From positions 744,001 to 808,000 of the forward strand of contig NZ_CP051626.1 in assembly GCF_012844365.1 (NCBI RefSeq): a DNA stretch of 64,000 nucleotides, given 5' to 3'. The stretch is from Brevibacterium sp. 'Marine' (GTDB lineage Bacteria; Actinomycetota; Actinomycetes; Actinomycetales; Brevibacteriaceae). The position numbers were made by a program, and so were the translations under genes. This document shows positions 25,013-33,015 of this stretch, piece by piece (the first letter of the stretch is position 1; each line of letters begins with the position of its first letter). A model generated the notes under the pieces. The model did no database searches and was not told the DNA's origin. It saw only the letters and a program-made list of their open reading frames with translations.

Positions 25013-25474
25013 ATGACCCAGCCCATCGGCAACCCATCGCATATCGGCAATCTGGATGCCAGCCAGCTCGGCCCGCAGCCGACCTACCTGCCGGACGACC
25101 ACCCGGACGTCGACGCTCGCAAGCGCATCGACGCAGGTGAAGAGCCCATCGACGTGGCAGCCGCACTGCCGGCTTCCTCGTTGGCTTGGGCGGAACTCGC
25201 CGAGGAAGCGCACCAGGAGGGCCGCCTCGTCGACGCCTATGCCTACGCCCGCGTCGGCTACCACCGCGGACTCGACGCCCTGCGTGCCGCCGGATGGCGC
25301 GGTGCCGGCCCGATCCCGTACTCGCACGAAGTCAACCGCGGATTCCTCCGCGCGCTCTACGCTCTCGGCCGTGCCGCCGGAGCGATCGGCGAAGGCGAAG
25401 AGGCCGCGCGCATCGAGGAGTTCCTGCACTCCTCCGACCCGACAGCCGTGGACGCCATCGGCCGCGGGGAGTAA
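25013..25474 (+). CDS. DUF3151 family protein
   Basis: A 153-aa soluble protein. PTYLPDDHPDV, LPASSLAWAELAEEA, AYAYARVGYHRGLDALRAAG and SHEVNRGFLRALYALGRAAG match the actinobacteria-restricted DUF3151 family. Its helices look like TPR-like repeats, and its function is unknown. AAAAAGGAG stands before ATG 25013. It ends the GT2-GDPD-like-DUF3151 unit and is followed by the hairpin at 25507. Confidence 0.88.
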   Translation: MTQPIGNPSHIGNLDASQLGPQPTYLPDDHPDVDARKRIDAGEEPIDVAAALPASSLAWAELAEEAHQEGRLVDAYAYARVGYHRGLDALRAAGWRGAGPIPYSHEVNRGFLRALYALGRAAGAIGEGEEAARIEEFLHSSDPTAVDAIGRGE

Positions 25475-25506
25475 GGGAGCAGGCCCGCCGCATCGTCGGC
25501 GAATAC

Positions 25507-25550
25507 ATCGGCCTCCGTGGTGCGTGAGCAAACGCACCGCGGAGGCCGAT
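25507..25550 (+). terminator. Hairpin terminator after DUF3151 gene
   Basis: Arms 25507-25525 and 25532-25550 pair over 19 bp, with one G-U wobble in RNA and loop GAGCAA. It lies 32 bp after the DUF3151 stop. Confidence 0.75.
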
Positions 25551-25585
25551 TGTGCTTGTCGGCAGGGCGGCGTAGAACTATATGA

Positions 25586-27055
25586 ATGGGTAATGTTTCC
25601 GAGACAGTCATGACGGCAGAGCAGCGCAAGATCCTGGCGGTGATGCTCGTCCCGATGTTCATGTCGCTGCTGAGCGTCTCGATCGTCAATGTCATCCTCC
25701 CCGACATGCAGCGCTCGATCGGCGCCTCGAACTCGGCGATCCAGTGGGTTCTGTCGGGCTATACGCTCGCCTTCGGCGTGCTCCTCGTCGCCGCCGGCCG
25801 AGCCGGCGACCTCTTCGGGCGTGGTCGGCTCTTCGTCATCGGCGTCAGTGTCTTCGCCCTCGGCTCCCTCATCTCGGGACTGTCCCCGGACCCGCTCGTG
25901 CTCAACATCGCCCGTGTCGTCATGGGCCTCGGCTCCGGCCTGCTCAGCCCCCAGGGCGTGGGGATGCTCCAGCAGTACTTCCACGGCAAGGTGCGCGGTC
26001 GCGCCTTCGGAATGTTCGGCACGATCGTCGGGGTCTCCGTGGGCATCGGCCCCGTCCTCGGCGGTGGACTCATCGCTGTCCTCGGCGACGAATGGGGATG
26101 GCGATCGGCGTTCCTCATCAACGTGCCGATCGCCCTGACCGCGATCATCCTCGGCCGGTTCTGGCTGCCCAAGAGCGCCTGGATCGGCACCGGCACCGAG
26201 TCCGCCTCGCAGGGCCGACGTCGGGCCGACTTCGACCCGATCGGACTCGTGCTGCTCGGCGTGGGCACGCTGCTGGTCATGCTGCCCTTCCTCGAACGCG
26301 GCGCAGGGGCGTGGATCTACGCCCTCGTCCCGGTCGGCGTCGCCGTCGTCTGGCTGTGGGTGCGGTGGGAGAACCGGTACTCCCGCCGAGGCGGATCACC
26401 GATGGTCGACATGCAGCTGTTCCGGACGCGCAGCTTCGCCTACGGGGCGTCGCTGACGTCCATGTATTTCGTCGGCATGCCCGGCATCTGGGTCATCGTG
26501 GCGCTCTACCTGCAGAACGGTCTCGGGTTCCCCGCCCTCCACGCCGGCCTCATCGGTCTGCCCTCGGCGCTGCTCTCGGCCATCGCCGCACAGGCGGCCG
26601 GCCGTGTCGTGCTCACCTTCGGACGGAAGATGGTCGTCCTCGGGGTGGCGATCGGTCTGACCGGGGTCGTCGCCTCGGCGCTGCTGGTGCTGGCGCATGG
26701 GGCCTGGGGAATCAGCATCTGGTGGCTGCTGCTGACGCTCGGGATCACCGGCCTCGGACAGGGAATGGCGATCAGCCCGAACCAGACGCTCACTCTGGCC
26801 GAGGTGCCCGTCGAGTACGCGGGCAGCTCCGGCGGCGTGATGCAGACCGGGCAGCGGGTGGGCACGGCCATCGGCATTGCGGTCGTCACCGCCGTGTTCT
26901 TCGTCGTCCAGCCTCTGGCCGGCTACGGCGCTGCCATCGTTGCGGGTTTCGGGTTCATCGCGCTCGTCATCGTCTTCGCCGGAATCATCGGACTGGTCGA
27001 TCTCGCCCGCGGTCGGGCCAAGGCCCGGCAGGAGGGGCAGCCGGTCAGCAGCTGA
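25586..27055 (+). CDS. MFS drug transporter, DHA2 (EmrB/QacA) family
   Basis: A 489-aa membrane protein with about 14 TM segments. SVSIVNVILPDMQRSIG in TM1 and AAGRAGDLFGRGRLF in loop 2-3 are typical. The segment GVSVGIGPVLGGGLIAVLGD is motif C of drug:proton antiporters. ATG 25586 or ATG 25610 could start it; neither is preceded by a strong site. No regulator is attached. It is a likely proton-driven export pump with unknown substrate, and ends at the hairpin at 27130. Confidence 0.87.
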   Translation: MGNVSETVMTAEQRKILAVMLVPMFMSLLSVSIVNVILPDMQRSIGASNSAIQWVLSGYTLAFGVLLVAAGRAGDLFGRGRLFVIGVSVFALGSLISGLSPDPLVLNIARVVMGLGSGLLSPQGVGMLQQYFHGKVRGRAFGMFGTIVGVSVGIGPVLGGGLIAVLGDEWGWRSAFLINVPIALTAIILGRFWLPKSAWIGTGTESASQGRRRADFDPIGLVLLGVGTLLVMLPFLERGAGAWIYALVPVGVAVVWLWVRWENRYSRRGGSPMVDMQLFRTRSFAYGASLTSMYFVGMPGIWVIVALYLQNGLGFPALHAGLIGLPSALLSAIAAQAAGRVVLTFGRKMVVLGVAIGLTGVVASALLVLAHGAWGISIWWLLLTLGITGLGQGMAISPNQTLTLAEVPVEYAGSSGGVMQTGQRVGTAIGIAVVTAVFFVVQPLAGYGAAIVAGFGFIALVIVFAGIIGLVDLARGRAKARQEGQPVSS

Positions 27056-27129
27056 GGCCCGGTCCGACGGCATCGTCGATTTCTGGGTCGAGGTGCTCAA
27101 TCAGAACGACGCGGTCGTCCCGATTGCGA

Positions 27130-27190
27130 CTTAAGTGGGGCCAGATTGCTCGTCTACCCGTATGTAGCGGGCAATCTGGCCCCACTTAAG
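27130..27190. terminator. 20-bp perfect inverted repeat, bidirectional terminator
   Basis: Arms 27130-27149 and 27171-27190 are perfect reverse complements, with inner CTAC/GTAG pairing. It sits between the convergent MFS and arsR-type genes. The right arm is followed by TTTCG only. Confidence 0.75.
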
Positions 27191-27282
27191 TTTCGTCAGC
27201 GGGAGGAGAGAGGCTTGCTTGCGCGGGGGAGAGCGTCGCCCGCCCGCTGCGGCCGAGTCTGGGCGGAGGCGACTCGGTCGGG

Positions 27283-27627
27283 TCAGGCTTGAGGATCGGG
27301 GGCGGTCGCCTCGGCGCGTTCGATGTACTGGGCTGCGAATACGGCGTCGAGGAGGCCGGGGAAGCGAGCGTCGAGGTCATCCTTGCGCAGGGTATTCATG
27401 ATCTTCGTGCCCTCGTACTCCTGGCGGATGACGCCGGCTTCGCGCAGGGTGCGGAAGTGGTACGTCGCCGTCGACTTCGACACCGGCAGCTCGAAGGTCG
27501 CACACGCATGATCGTCGAATGCGTCGTTGAGCTTGCAGGCAACGGTCCGACGGACCGGGTCGGCCAGCGCGGCCAGAACCGCGTCGAGTCTCATCTCGCC
27601 CCTGCTGGGGTGGTCGAGTGTGCGCAT
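27283..27627 (-). CDS. ArsR-family winged-helix regulator
   Basis: A 114-aa small repressor. ALADPVRRTVACKL is the first helix pair; SKSTATYHFRTLREAGVIRQ is the recognition helix and the start of the wing. Cys22/Cys33-like positions (ACKL, HACATF) are present, but no classical ELCVCDL metal box. It is divergent from an old yellow enzyme. GGAGGG lies 4 bp before ATG 27627. Two inverted repeats of the same 8-6-8 geometry lie in the shared promoter and are its likely operators. Confidence 0.88.
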   Translation of the reverse strand: MRTLDHPSRGEMRLDAVLAALADPVRRTVACKLNDAFDDHACATFELPVSKSTATYHFRTLREAGVIRQEYEGTKIMNTLRKDDLDARFPGLLDAVFAAQYIERAEATAPDPQA

Positions 27628-27734
27628 AAGGACCCTCCCTTCTCGCCATCGTGTCGGTCAGCGTCGGTGGATGTCATCTGAACAGCCCCCGATCACATGC
27701 AGCGCCGTATCTCCCCATTGTACGAGACATTTGG

Positions 27735-27792
27735 TAGTACGAGATCTATCGTAGTATGGTCCTTCATTGAAGTACGAAGAACGTCGTACTTC
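27735..27792. promoter_or_regulatory. Paired operators of the ArsR-type regulator
   Basis: Site 1 is TAGTACGA-N6-TCGTAGTA (27735-27756, one mismatch). Site 2 is GAAGTACGA-N6-TCGTACTTC (27769-27792, perfect 9-bp arms). The shared core is GTACGA-N6-TCGTA. Further GTACGA sequence lies at 27720. Both sites stand between the divergent genes, upstream of the ATG at 27827. Confidence 0.7.
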
Positions 27793-27826
27793 CAATTGCA
27801 CATTCTCCACGAGATCGCGAGGTGCC

Positions 27827-28903
27827 ATGTCTCATCTGCTGTTCGAACCGCTCACTCTGCGCGGACTGACCTTCCGCAACCGCATCTGGGTTCCGCCCAT
27901 GTGCCAGTACTCCGTCGAGGCTCTCGACGGCGTCCCCGTCCCCTGGCACACCGTCCACTACGGCGCCATGGCCAGGGGAGGTGCGGGAGCTGTCATCGTC
28001 GAAGCCACCGGCGTCACTCCCGAGGGGCGGATCTCGGCGAAGGACCTGGGGCTGTGGAACGACGCGCAGCGCGACGCCTTCGCCCCCATCGTCGACTTCC
28101 TTCACTCGCAGGGAGCGGCCGCCGGCATCCAGCTCGGCCACGCGGGCCGCAAGGCCTCGACATATCCCGAGTGGGGGACCGACGGCGACGGCAGCGTCCC
28201 GGTCGAGCAGGGCGGTTGGCAGACCGTGGCTCCGTCCGCGTTGGCCTTCGAGGGCCTCGCCGAACCCCGGGCCCTGACTGAGACGGAGATCGCCGAGGTG
28301 GTCGCGGCCTTCCGGTCCTCGGCGCGCCGGGCGATCGAGGCCGGGTTCGACTTCGTCGAGATCCATGCCGCCCACGGCTATCTCATCGACGAGTTCCTGT
28401 CCCCGCTGAGCAACACTCGTACCGATTCCTACGGGGGATCGCCGGAGAACCGTGCCCGGCTGCTGCTCGAGGTCGTCGATGCCACCCGCGCCGAGGTGGG
28501 CGACGACGTTCCCGTGTTCGTGCGCCTGTCCGCGACGGACTGGACCGAGGGCGGGGTCACGCTCGAGGACACAGTCGAGGTCGCCGGCTGGCTCAAGGAC
28601 CACGGCGCCGACCTCATCGACGTCTCCTCCGGCGGCAATGTGATGGCGGAGATTCCCGTCGGACCCGGCTACCAGACGAACCTGGCCGCCGGTGTGCGTC
28701 AAGGGTCGGGTCTGCCGACCGCCGCAGTGGGACTGATCAACGAACCGTTCCAGGGCGAGCACATTCTGGCCACTGGTCAGGCCGATGCGATCCTCGTGGG
28801 CCGCGAATACCTGCGTGACCCGAACTTCGCGCTCCGGGCCGCCGACGCCCTGCGCTTCGATATCGACTACCGCCCGGCCCAATATCAGCGGGCCTACGCG
28901 TGA
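27827..28903 (+). CDS. Old yellow enzyme-family NADH:flavin oxidoreductase (YqjM-like)
   Basis: A 358-aa FMN TIM-barrel ene-reductase. The segments RIWVPPMCQYS (with Cys, as in thermophilic-like/YqjM enzymes), HAGRKAST, AAHGYLIDEFLSPLSN and TDSYGGSPENRARLLLEV contribute FMN and substrate residues. GCGAGGTGCC precedes ATG 27827; the longer upstream frame crosses the operators. It reduces activated alkenes with NAD(P)H. Control by the divergent ArsR-type protein, perhaps through electrophile-sensitive cysteines, is an inference. Confidence 0.93.
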   Translation: MSHLLFEPLTLRGLTFRNRIWVPPMCQYSVEALDGVPVPWHTVHYGAMARGGAGAVIVEATGVTPEGRISAKDLGLWNDAQRDAFAPIVDFLHSQGAAAGIQLGHAGRKASTYPEWGTDGDGSVPVEQGGWQTVAPSALAFEGLAEPRALTETEIAEVVAAFRSSARRAIEAGFDFVEIHAAHGYLIDEFLSPLSNTRTDSYGGSPENRARLLLEVVDATRAEVGDDVPVFVRLSATDWTEGGVTLEDTVEVAGWLKDHGADLIDVSSGGNVMAEIPVGPGYQTNLAAGVRQGSGLPTAAVGLINEPFQGEHILATGQADAILVGREYLRDPNFALRAADALRFDIDYRPAQYQRAYA

Positions 28904-28945
28904 GCTGAGGCTGAGGCGCTGGGGGAGTGGCGGACTCGGGCGCTG

Positions 28946-29009
28946 ACGGCCCAGTCGAAGTCGAAGAGCACATGATCAAATGTGTGCTCTTCGACTTCGA
29001 CTGGGCCGT
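28946..29009. terminator. 27-bp perfect hairpin between OYE and crcB
   Basis: Arms 28946-28972 and 28983-29009 are perfectly complementary over 27 bp, with loop TGATCAAATG. It lies in a convergent gap. No run of T follows on the plus strand. Confidence 0.78.
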
Positions 29010-29086
29010 TTGGCGTCTGCATGGACAGCGCCTCGCTGAGGGGAGGCGTGTGGAGATGCGGCTGAGCTTAAAACGGTCGGTCGCTG

Positions 29087-29464
29087 CTAAGCCAGACCGC
29101 CGAGCCACAGCCCGATCGCCGCGGCCGTTGTGGCGAAGACGAAGGTGCCGAGTCCGTTGACCAGACCGGCGGCCCAGCGCCGTTCTTGGAGTAGTCGGAC
29201 GGTTTCGAAGCTCGCCGTCGAAAACGTCGTGTACCCGCCGAGGAATCCCGTGCCGAGCACCAGGTGCCAGGCTTCCGGTAGCAGGTTCGCTCCGGCCAGC
29301 CCGGTGAGCAGACCGAGAGCGAGCGACCCCGAGACGTTGATGATGATCGTCCCCCACGGCAGGGCGGTGCTCATGCGGGACTTGATGAGTCCGTCGAGCA
29401 GCATCCGTGACGAGGCACCGAGCCCGCCGGCGGCGGCAAGAGCGATGAAGACCAGCGGGGTCAT
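29087..29464 (-). CDS. crcB: Fluoride channel subunit CrcB
   Basis: A 125-aa protein with four TM segments. GGLGASSRMLLDGLI in TM1 and GTGFLGGYTTFSTASFET around the TM3 break are the Fluc signature. The polar track and Phe residues fit a fluoride channel. The start overlaps the stop of the second crcB by 4 bp. Two adjacent paralogues suggest a heterodimer, as in other Gram-positive pairs. It exports F- that enters as HF. Confidence 0.93.
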   Translation of the reverse strand: MTPLVFIALAAAGGLGASSRMLLDGLIKSRMSTALPWGTIIINVSGSLALGLLTGLAGANLLPEAWHLVLGTGFLGGYTTFSTASFETVRLLQERRWAAGLVNGLGTFVFATTAAAIGLWLGGLA

Positions 29465-30003
29465 CGTGCGCCTCCCGGGTGAGGGTCCGTGGAGACATCG
29501 CGACCGGCATCCGCGGCGTCCTCGTCCCAGACATCGGGAGCGATCGGCACACCGTCGGCCCCCTCGTCGACCTCACCGCCGCCTCGACGCAGCGCCGTCG
29601 CCGTGGCGATGCCGACGAACGTGGCGAGACCGCCGATGAGCACCGTGCCCACCCCGTAGGCCAGACCGACACCGGGATTGTTCGCACCGCCCGGACCCGC
29701 GCCGAGGAGGCTCGCCGTATCCGCGGCCAGTGCACTGTACGTGGTGAAACCGCCCATGAAACCGGTGCCCCCGAGGATCCGCGTTCTCCGGCGCCATCCG
29801 TCATCGGGACCGCTGCGCGCCAGGGAATCCAAGAGAAGGCCGAGTGCGAACGCGCCGAGGATGTTGACCGTGAGGATCGCCCACGGCACATCGCCGAGGG
29901 TCGGCAGGCTCAGACTGACCGCCTCGCGTGCCGCGGTTCCGAGTGTGCCGCCGAGGAACGCGAGCCCCAGATAGGACAGGCGCAGATGGACCGGCCGGGT
30001 CAC
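29461..30003 (-). CDS. crcB: Fluoride channel subunit CrcB, extended paralogue
   Basis: A 180-aa protein, longer than its partner by an acidic C-terminal tail of about 45 residues (EVDEGADGVPIAPDVWDED). TM1 has GGTLGTAAREAV, and TM3 has GTGFMGGFTTYSALAADT with Ala where the partner has Thr/Phe. The start is GTG 30003, overlapping the usp stop (GTGA). It probably forms a heteromeric Fluc channel with the downstream CrcB. The tail is cytoplasmic-looking and unusual for this family. Confidence 0.88.
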   Translation of the reverse strand: MTRPVHLRLSYLGLAFLGGTLGTAAREAVSLSLPTLGDVPWAILTVNILGAFALGLLLDSLARSGPDDGWRRRTRILGGTGFMGGFTTYSALAADTASLLGAGPGGANNPGVGLAYGVGTVLIGGLATFVGIATATALRRGGGEVDEGADGVPIAPDVWDEDAADAGRDVSTDPHPGGAR

Positions 30004-30557
30004 TGCCCGGCCTCGTCGGTCTGAGGTTCAGCAGTGGGGGAGGCGCCTGCGGCCAGCGGAACGACGACGAGCGGGCGATGCTGGTGCCTCGACAGCTGGA
30101 TCGCGACCGAACCGTTGAAGAACTCGCGCAGAGAGCCACGGACACCTGCGCGACGGACGCCGAGGATGATCATGCGGGCATCGAGCGCCTCGGCGAGCCG
30201 GTCGAGTTCCTGCGCCGGCGACCCCGCCAGCGCACGGGTCGACCAGGCCACATGCGTCCCTGCCAGGGCGGCAGCGATGCGGCGCTCGAGTTCGGGGTCG
30301 AACTCGGTGGCCGCCTCGTCGGTGGTGTCGGGATCGATGGGCATCGAGAGCACGGAGCCGTCGGGGCGGGTCTCAACGGTGTAGCGGGAGTCGTCGACAT
30401 GGGCACAGATCAGCTCGGCGTCGAAGTGGGCGGCGTAGTCCGCGGCGGCGGCGATCACCTCGGCGGGCTGATCGGGGACGATGCCGAGGATGATGCGGGC
30501 GCGCGGCGGCCCGTCATGTTTCGGATCGCGATGTCTCGGTTCGGGGCCGGTGGTCAT
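30000..30557 (-). CDS. Universal stress protein (UspA) domain protein
   Basis: A 185-aa cytoplasmic protein. ARIILGIVPDQPAEVIAAA starts the Usp fold, and the ATP-type loop GVRRAGVRGSLREFFNGSVA (residues ~138-157) corresponds to G-x2-G-x9-GS. GGAGAG precedes ATG 30557; a longer upstream frame is unsupported. It is translationally coupled to two crcB genes, which suggests a role in fluoride or acid stress (inference). I did not find a fluoride riboswitch upstream; an 18-bp palindrome TGTCGC-N6-GCGACA lies at 30679-30696. Confidence 0.85.
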   Translation of the reverse strand: MTTGPEPRHRDPKHDGPPRARIILGIVPDQPAEVIAAAADYAAHFDAELICAHVDDSRYTVETRPDGSVLSMPIDPDTTDEAATEFDPELERRIAAALAGTHVAWSTRALAGSPAQELDRLAEALDARMIILGVRRAGVRGSLREFFNGSVAIQLSRHQHRPLVVVPLAAGASPTAEPQTDEAGQ

Positions 30558-30678
30558 GGTCTCTCCTACCTTTCGGGCATGCTGAAGCCGGTCGAGGTAG
30601 GGACTGTTGTCGACTGCGGAGTCTCGAGCGTCTGCACGAGTCCCGCGCCGAGGTTGGGTACGGCGAGCCCCACCGCCG

Positions 30679-30696
30679 TGTCGCGCATGTGCGACA
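30679..30696. promoter_or_regulatory. 18-bp palindrome upstream of the usp-crcB operon
   Basis: TGTCGC-GCATGT-GCGACA lies about 120 bp before the usp start. It is a possible operator, with no known match. Confidence 0.35.
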
Positions 30697-30843
30697 TCTT
30701 CATTGTGCCACAGGGGGCAGACGCGGTCGCAGGCGGCGGACACGGCCGCGTCCGAGCGCCGAGGCGACCCCCAGTGCGGGAGCGCCCCGACGTCGTGGTC
30801 GGGCGAGGTCAGGGCCGCCTCGGCGAAGGAGTCGTCGAGGTGA

Positions 30844-32136
30844 TCAGCGCTCCGCGCGGTACCGGTCGACGGCGCGGCGGAGACGTTCGAGGCCGTCGTC
30901 GATGCGGTCGGGGGCCGCCGAAGCGAAGCACAGGCGCAGCGCATTCGAGAAGTTCCCGGCCGGGGAGAACGCGGGACCGGGGATGTAGGCGACCCCCTCC
31001 TCGAGCGCGGTGGTCATGAGGTCTTCGGTGTTGATGGATTCGTCCTCGAAGGTCACCCACAGGAAGAATCCGCCGTCGGGATCGGTGGCTCGGATCTCGC
31101 CGGGGAAGAGGCGGGCCAAGCCCTCTGACATCGCGATCTTCCGGTCGCGGTAGGCCTTGCGCAGGACCTCGACGTGGGAGTCGGCACCGCCTTCGGCCAG
31201 CCAGCGGGCGATGAGGTGCTGGTTGGGAACGGGGGCGCAGGAGTCCATCGTCTGTTTGGCGTTGACGGCGAGCTCGCGGACCTCCGGGTCGACGTCGATC
31301 CACCCGACCCGCAGGCCCGGGGCGACGAATTTCGAGAAGGTGCGCACTCCGAAGATGAGGGGATCGTTCGGGCTGAGGTCGCTCAGCGCCGGCAGGGACT
31401 GGCCTTCGAAGCGCAGCATTCCGTACGGGTTGTCCTCGATGATGACCGAACGGTGGCGGTGAGCGAACTCGAGCAGGCGTTCGCGACGCGGCAGCGACAT
31501 CGTCACTCCGGCCGGGTTCTGGAAGGTCGGGACGGTGTAGATGACCTTCGGGGCGCGCCCGGTGCGCTGCGTGTGCTCCTCGAGGGCGTCGATCTGCATG
31601 CCTTCTTCGTCGACGGGGATCTCGAGGATCTCCGCTTCATAGCTCATGGCCGTCGCCGAGCCGTTCGTATAGGTCGGCGACTCACAGGCGACGAGGTCGC
31701 CCGGGGTGACGAAGAGCTTGAATCCGAGGTCGAGGCCCTGCATTCCTCCGGAGGTGATGAGGAGGCGGTCACGGTTTCCCTGCTGTTCGGGCGGGATCTG
31801 ATCGGTGGACGCGAGGTAGTCGTGGAGGGCCTCGATGAGGATGGGCTCGCCTTTCGTCTCCCCGTACGTGAAGTTCTCCGGGGAGAACACGTCTGAGGCG
31901 ATCCGGGCGAAATCCGCGGCCGGGAGCATATCCGGGGCCGGTGCTCCCATGCCGAACTTGACGATGTCGTGGTCGTATTGGGCCAGCACCGTGGTGGAGG
32001 CATCGATGACGGACCCGACGAGCTGATCGCGGCGGCGGGCGTAGGGCAGCGCGGGGGACTGCGGCTGGTTCTCGGGCTGGTTCGGGGATCGGTTCTGCGA
32101 AGCACTCGTGGCCGGATGCATTGACGTGGTGGACAT
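30844..32136 (-). CDS. PLP-dependent aminotransferase class I/II (2-aminoadipate type)
   Basis: A 430-aa fold type I enzyme. TFQNPAGVTMSLPRRERLL and EDNPYGMLRF (PLP-pyridine Asp region) are typical. TFSKFVAPGLRVGW holds the Schiff-base Lys. It belongs to the branch related to MocR C-terminal domains and LysN-like transaminases but has no GntR domain. GAGGAGG precedes ATG 32136. No pathway neighbours are attached; the amino donor is uncertain. Confidence 0.9.
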   Translation of the reverse strand: MSTTSMHPATSASQNRSPNQPENQPQSPALPYARRRDQLVGSVIDASTTVLAQYDHDIVKFGMGAPAPDMLPAADFARIASDVFSPENFTYGETKGEPILIEALHDYLASTDQIPPEQQGNRDRLLITSGGMQGLDLGFKLFVTPGDLVACESPTYTNGSATAMSYEAEILEIPVDEEGMQIDALEEHTQRTGRAPKVIYTVPTFQNPAGVTMSLPRRERLLEFAHRHRSVIIEDNPYGMLRFEGQSLPALSDLSPNDPLIFGVRTFSKFVAPGLRVGWIDVDPEVRELAVNAKQTMDSCAPVPNQHLIARWLAEGGADSHVEVLRKAYRDRKIAMSEGLARLFPGEIRATDPDGGFFLWVTFEDESINTEDLMTTALEEGVAYIPGPAFSPAGNFSNALRLCFASAAPDRIDDGLERLRRAVDRYRAER

Positions 32137-32340
32137 GAGCGACCTCCTCTGAGCGGTGATGCCCTGAAGTCGACGGCTCCGGCGACCATGCCAAGGCTCC
32201 TGCCCGAACGACGGGTTACGTGGGTGACTTCAGCATAGGGGTGGGGGACCTGGCGGACAAGGACGCTGGATGCCTGCGATTTCGGGCGAGTCGGCGATCA
32301 GGTGTGTCCTCCCTCGCCGAGGCGGCTCTAAGCTGGAGCC

Positions 32341-32880
32341 ATGACGGACAACGGAGTCGATGCCAACAGCACCTTCGCCATGCGAGAGGCCGATCTTGCC
32401 GCACAGTTCACAGCGTTCATCGACGAACACCGACAGCATCTGCTCGGCAGTCTCAACGAGCTGAGCGAAGACGAAGCGAGGCGGTCCCTGGTGCCGAGCA
32501 GAACCCGCCTGCTGTCTCTGCTCAAGCATGCGGTGTTCGTCGAGACCGTCTGGTTCGGTGAGGCGGTCACGGGGAAGAGTCGGGTCGACTACGGGCTGCC
32601 GCGCGACTCCAAGGACTCCTTCCTCCTCGATTCCTCGGACACGATCGCCAGCGTTTCGGCTGACTATCGGGCCGCCGTGGAGCGGTCGCATTCGGCGATC
32701 GAGGGAATGGATCTCGACACCGTGCTCACCGGCCATCGGGCGGGACCGATGCCGCTGCGATGGGTCCTCCTCCATGTCCTGCGGGAACTCGCGCACCACT
32801 GCGGGCACGCGGACATCCTGCGCGAGCAGATCCTCGCCGAGCGAGGCAGACGCGGCGGCTGGTCCGGGGTCGTGCGCTAG
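32341..32880 (+). CDS. DinB-family (DUF664) protein
   Basis: A 179-aa four-helix bundle. The three metal-binding histidine regions are visible: LLKHAVFVETVWFG (about 60-75) and ELAHHCGHADILREQ (about 150-165). Actinobacterial members are often mycothiol- or bacillithiol-dependent S-transferases, but no substrate can be assigned. TGGAGCC precedes ATG 32341. It is a single-gene unit. Confidence 0.85.
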   Translation: MTDNGVDANSTFAMREADLAAQFTAFIDEHRQHLLGSLNELSEDEARRSLVPSRTRLLSLLKHAVFVETVWFGEAVTGKSRVDYGLPRDSKDSFLLDSSDTIASVSADYRAAVERSHSAIEGMDLDTVLTGHRAGPMPLRWVLLHVLRELAHHCGHADILREQILAERGRRGGWSGVVR

Positions 32881-33015
32881 GGAAGGTCCTGCTCGGTGAG
32901 TCGGGGTGGGCAGCCGTCCAGGCTGAGCGAGCTGCCGCGGGTGAGCGCCACGGCCGGCGTCGTCGGCTCGGATCAGCCCTGAGTATGATGTGAGCCCCGG
33001 CGGCGCAGAACTACC

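Noticed and set aside
23921..25984. 687-codon open frame on minus
   Set aside because: Runs antisense through GT2, GDPD-like and DUF3151 genes; GC-rich antisense artefact.
30558..30843. Search for a fluoride riboswitch before usp-crcB
   Set aside because: The gap lacks the conserved crcB-motif loop sequences as far as I can recognise; only a palindrome is present.
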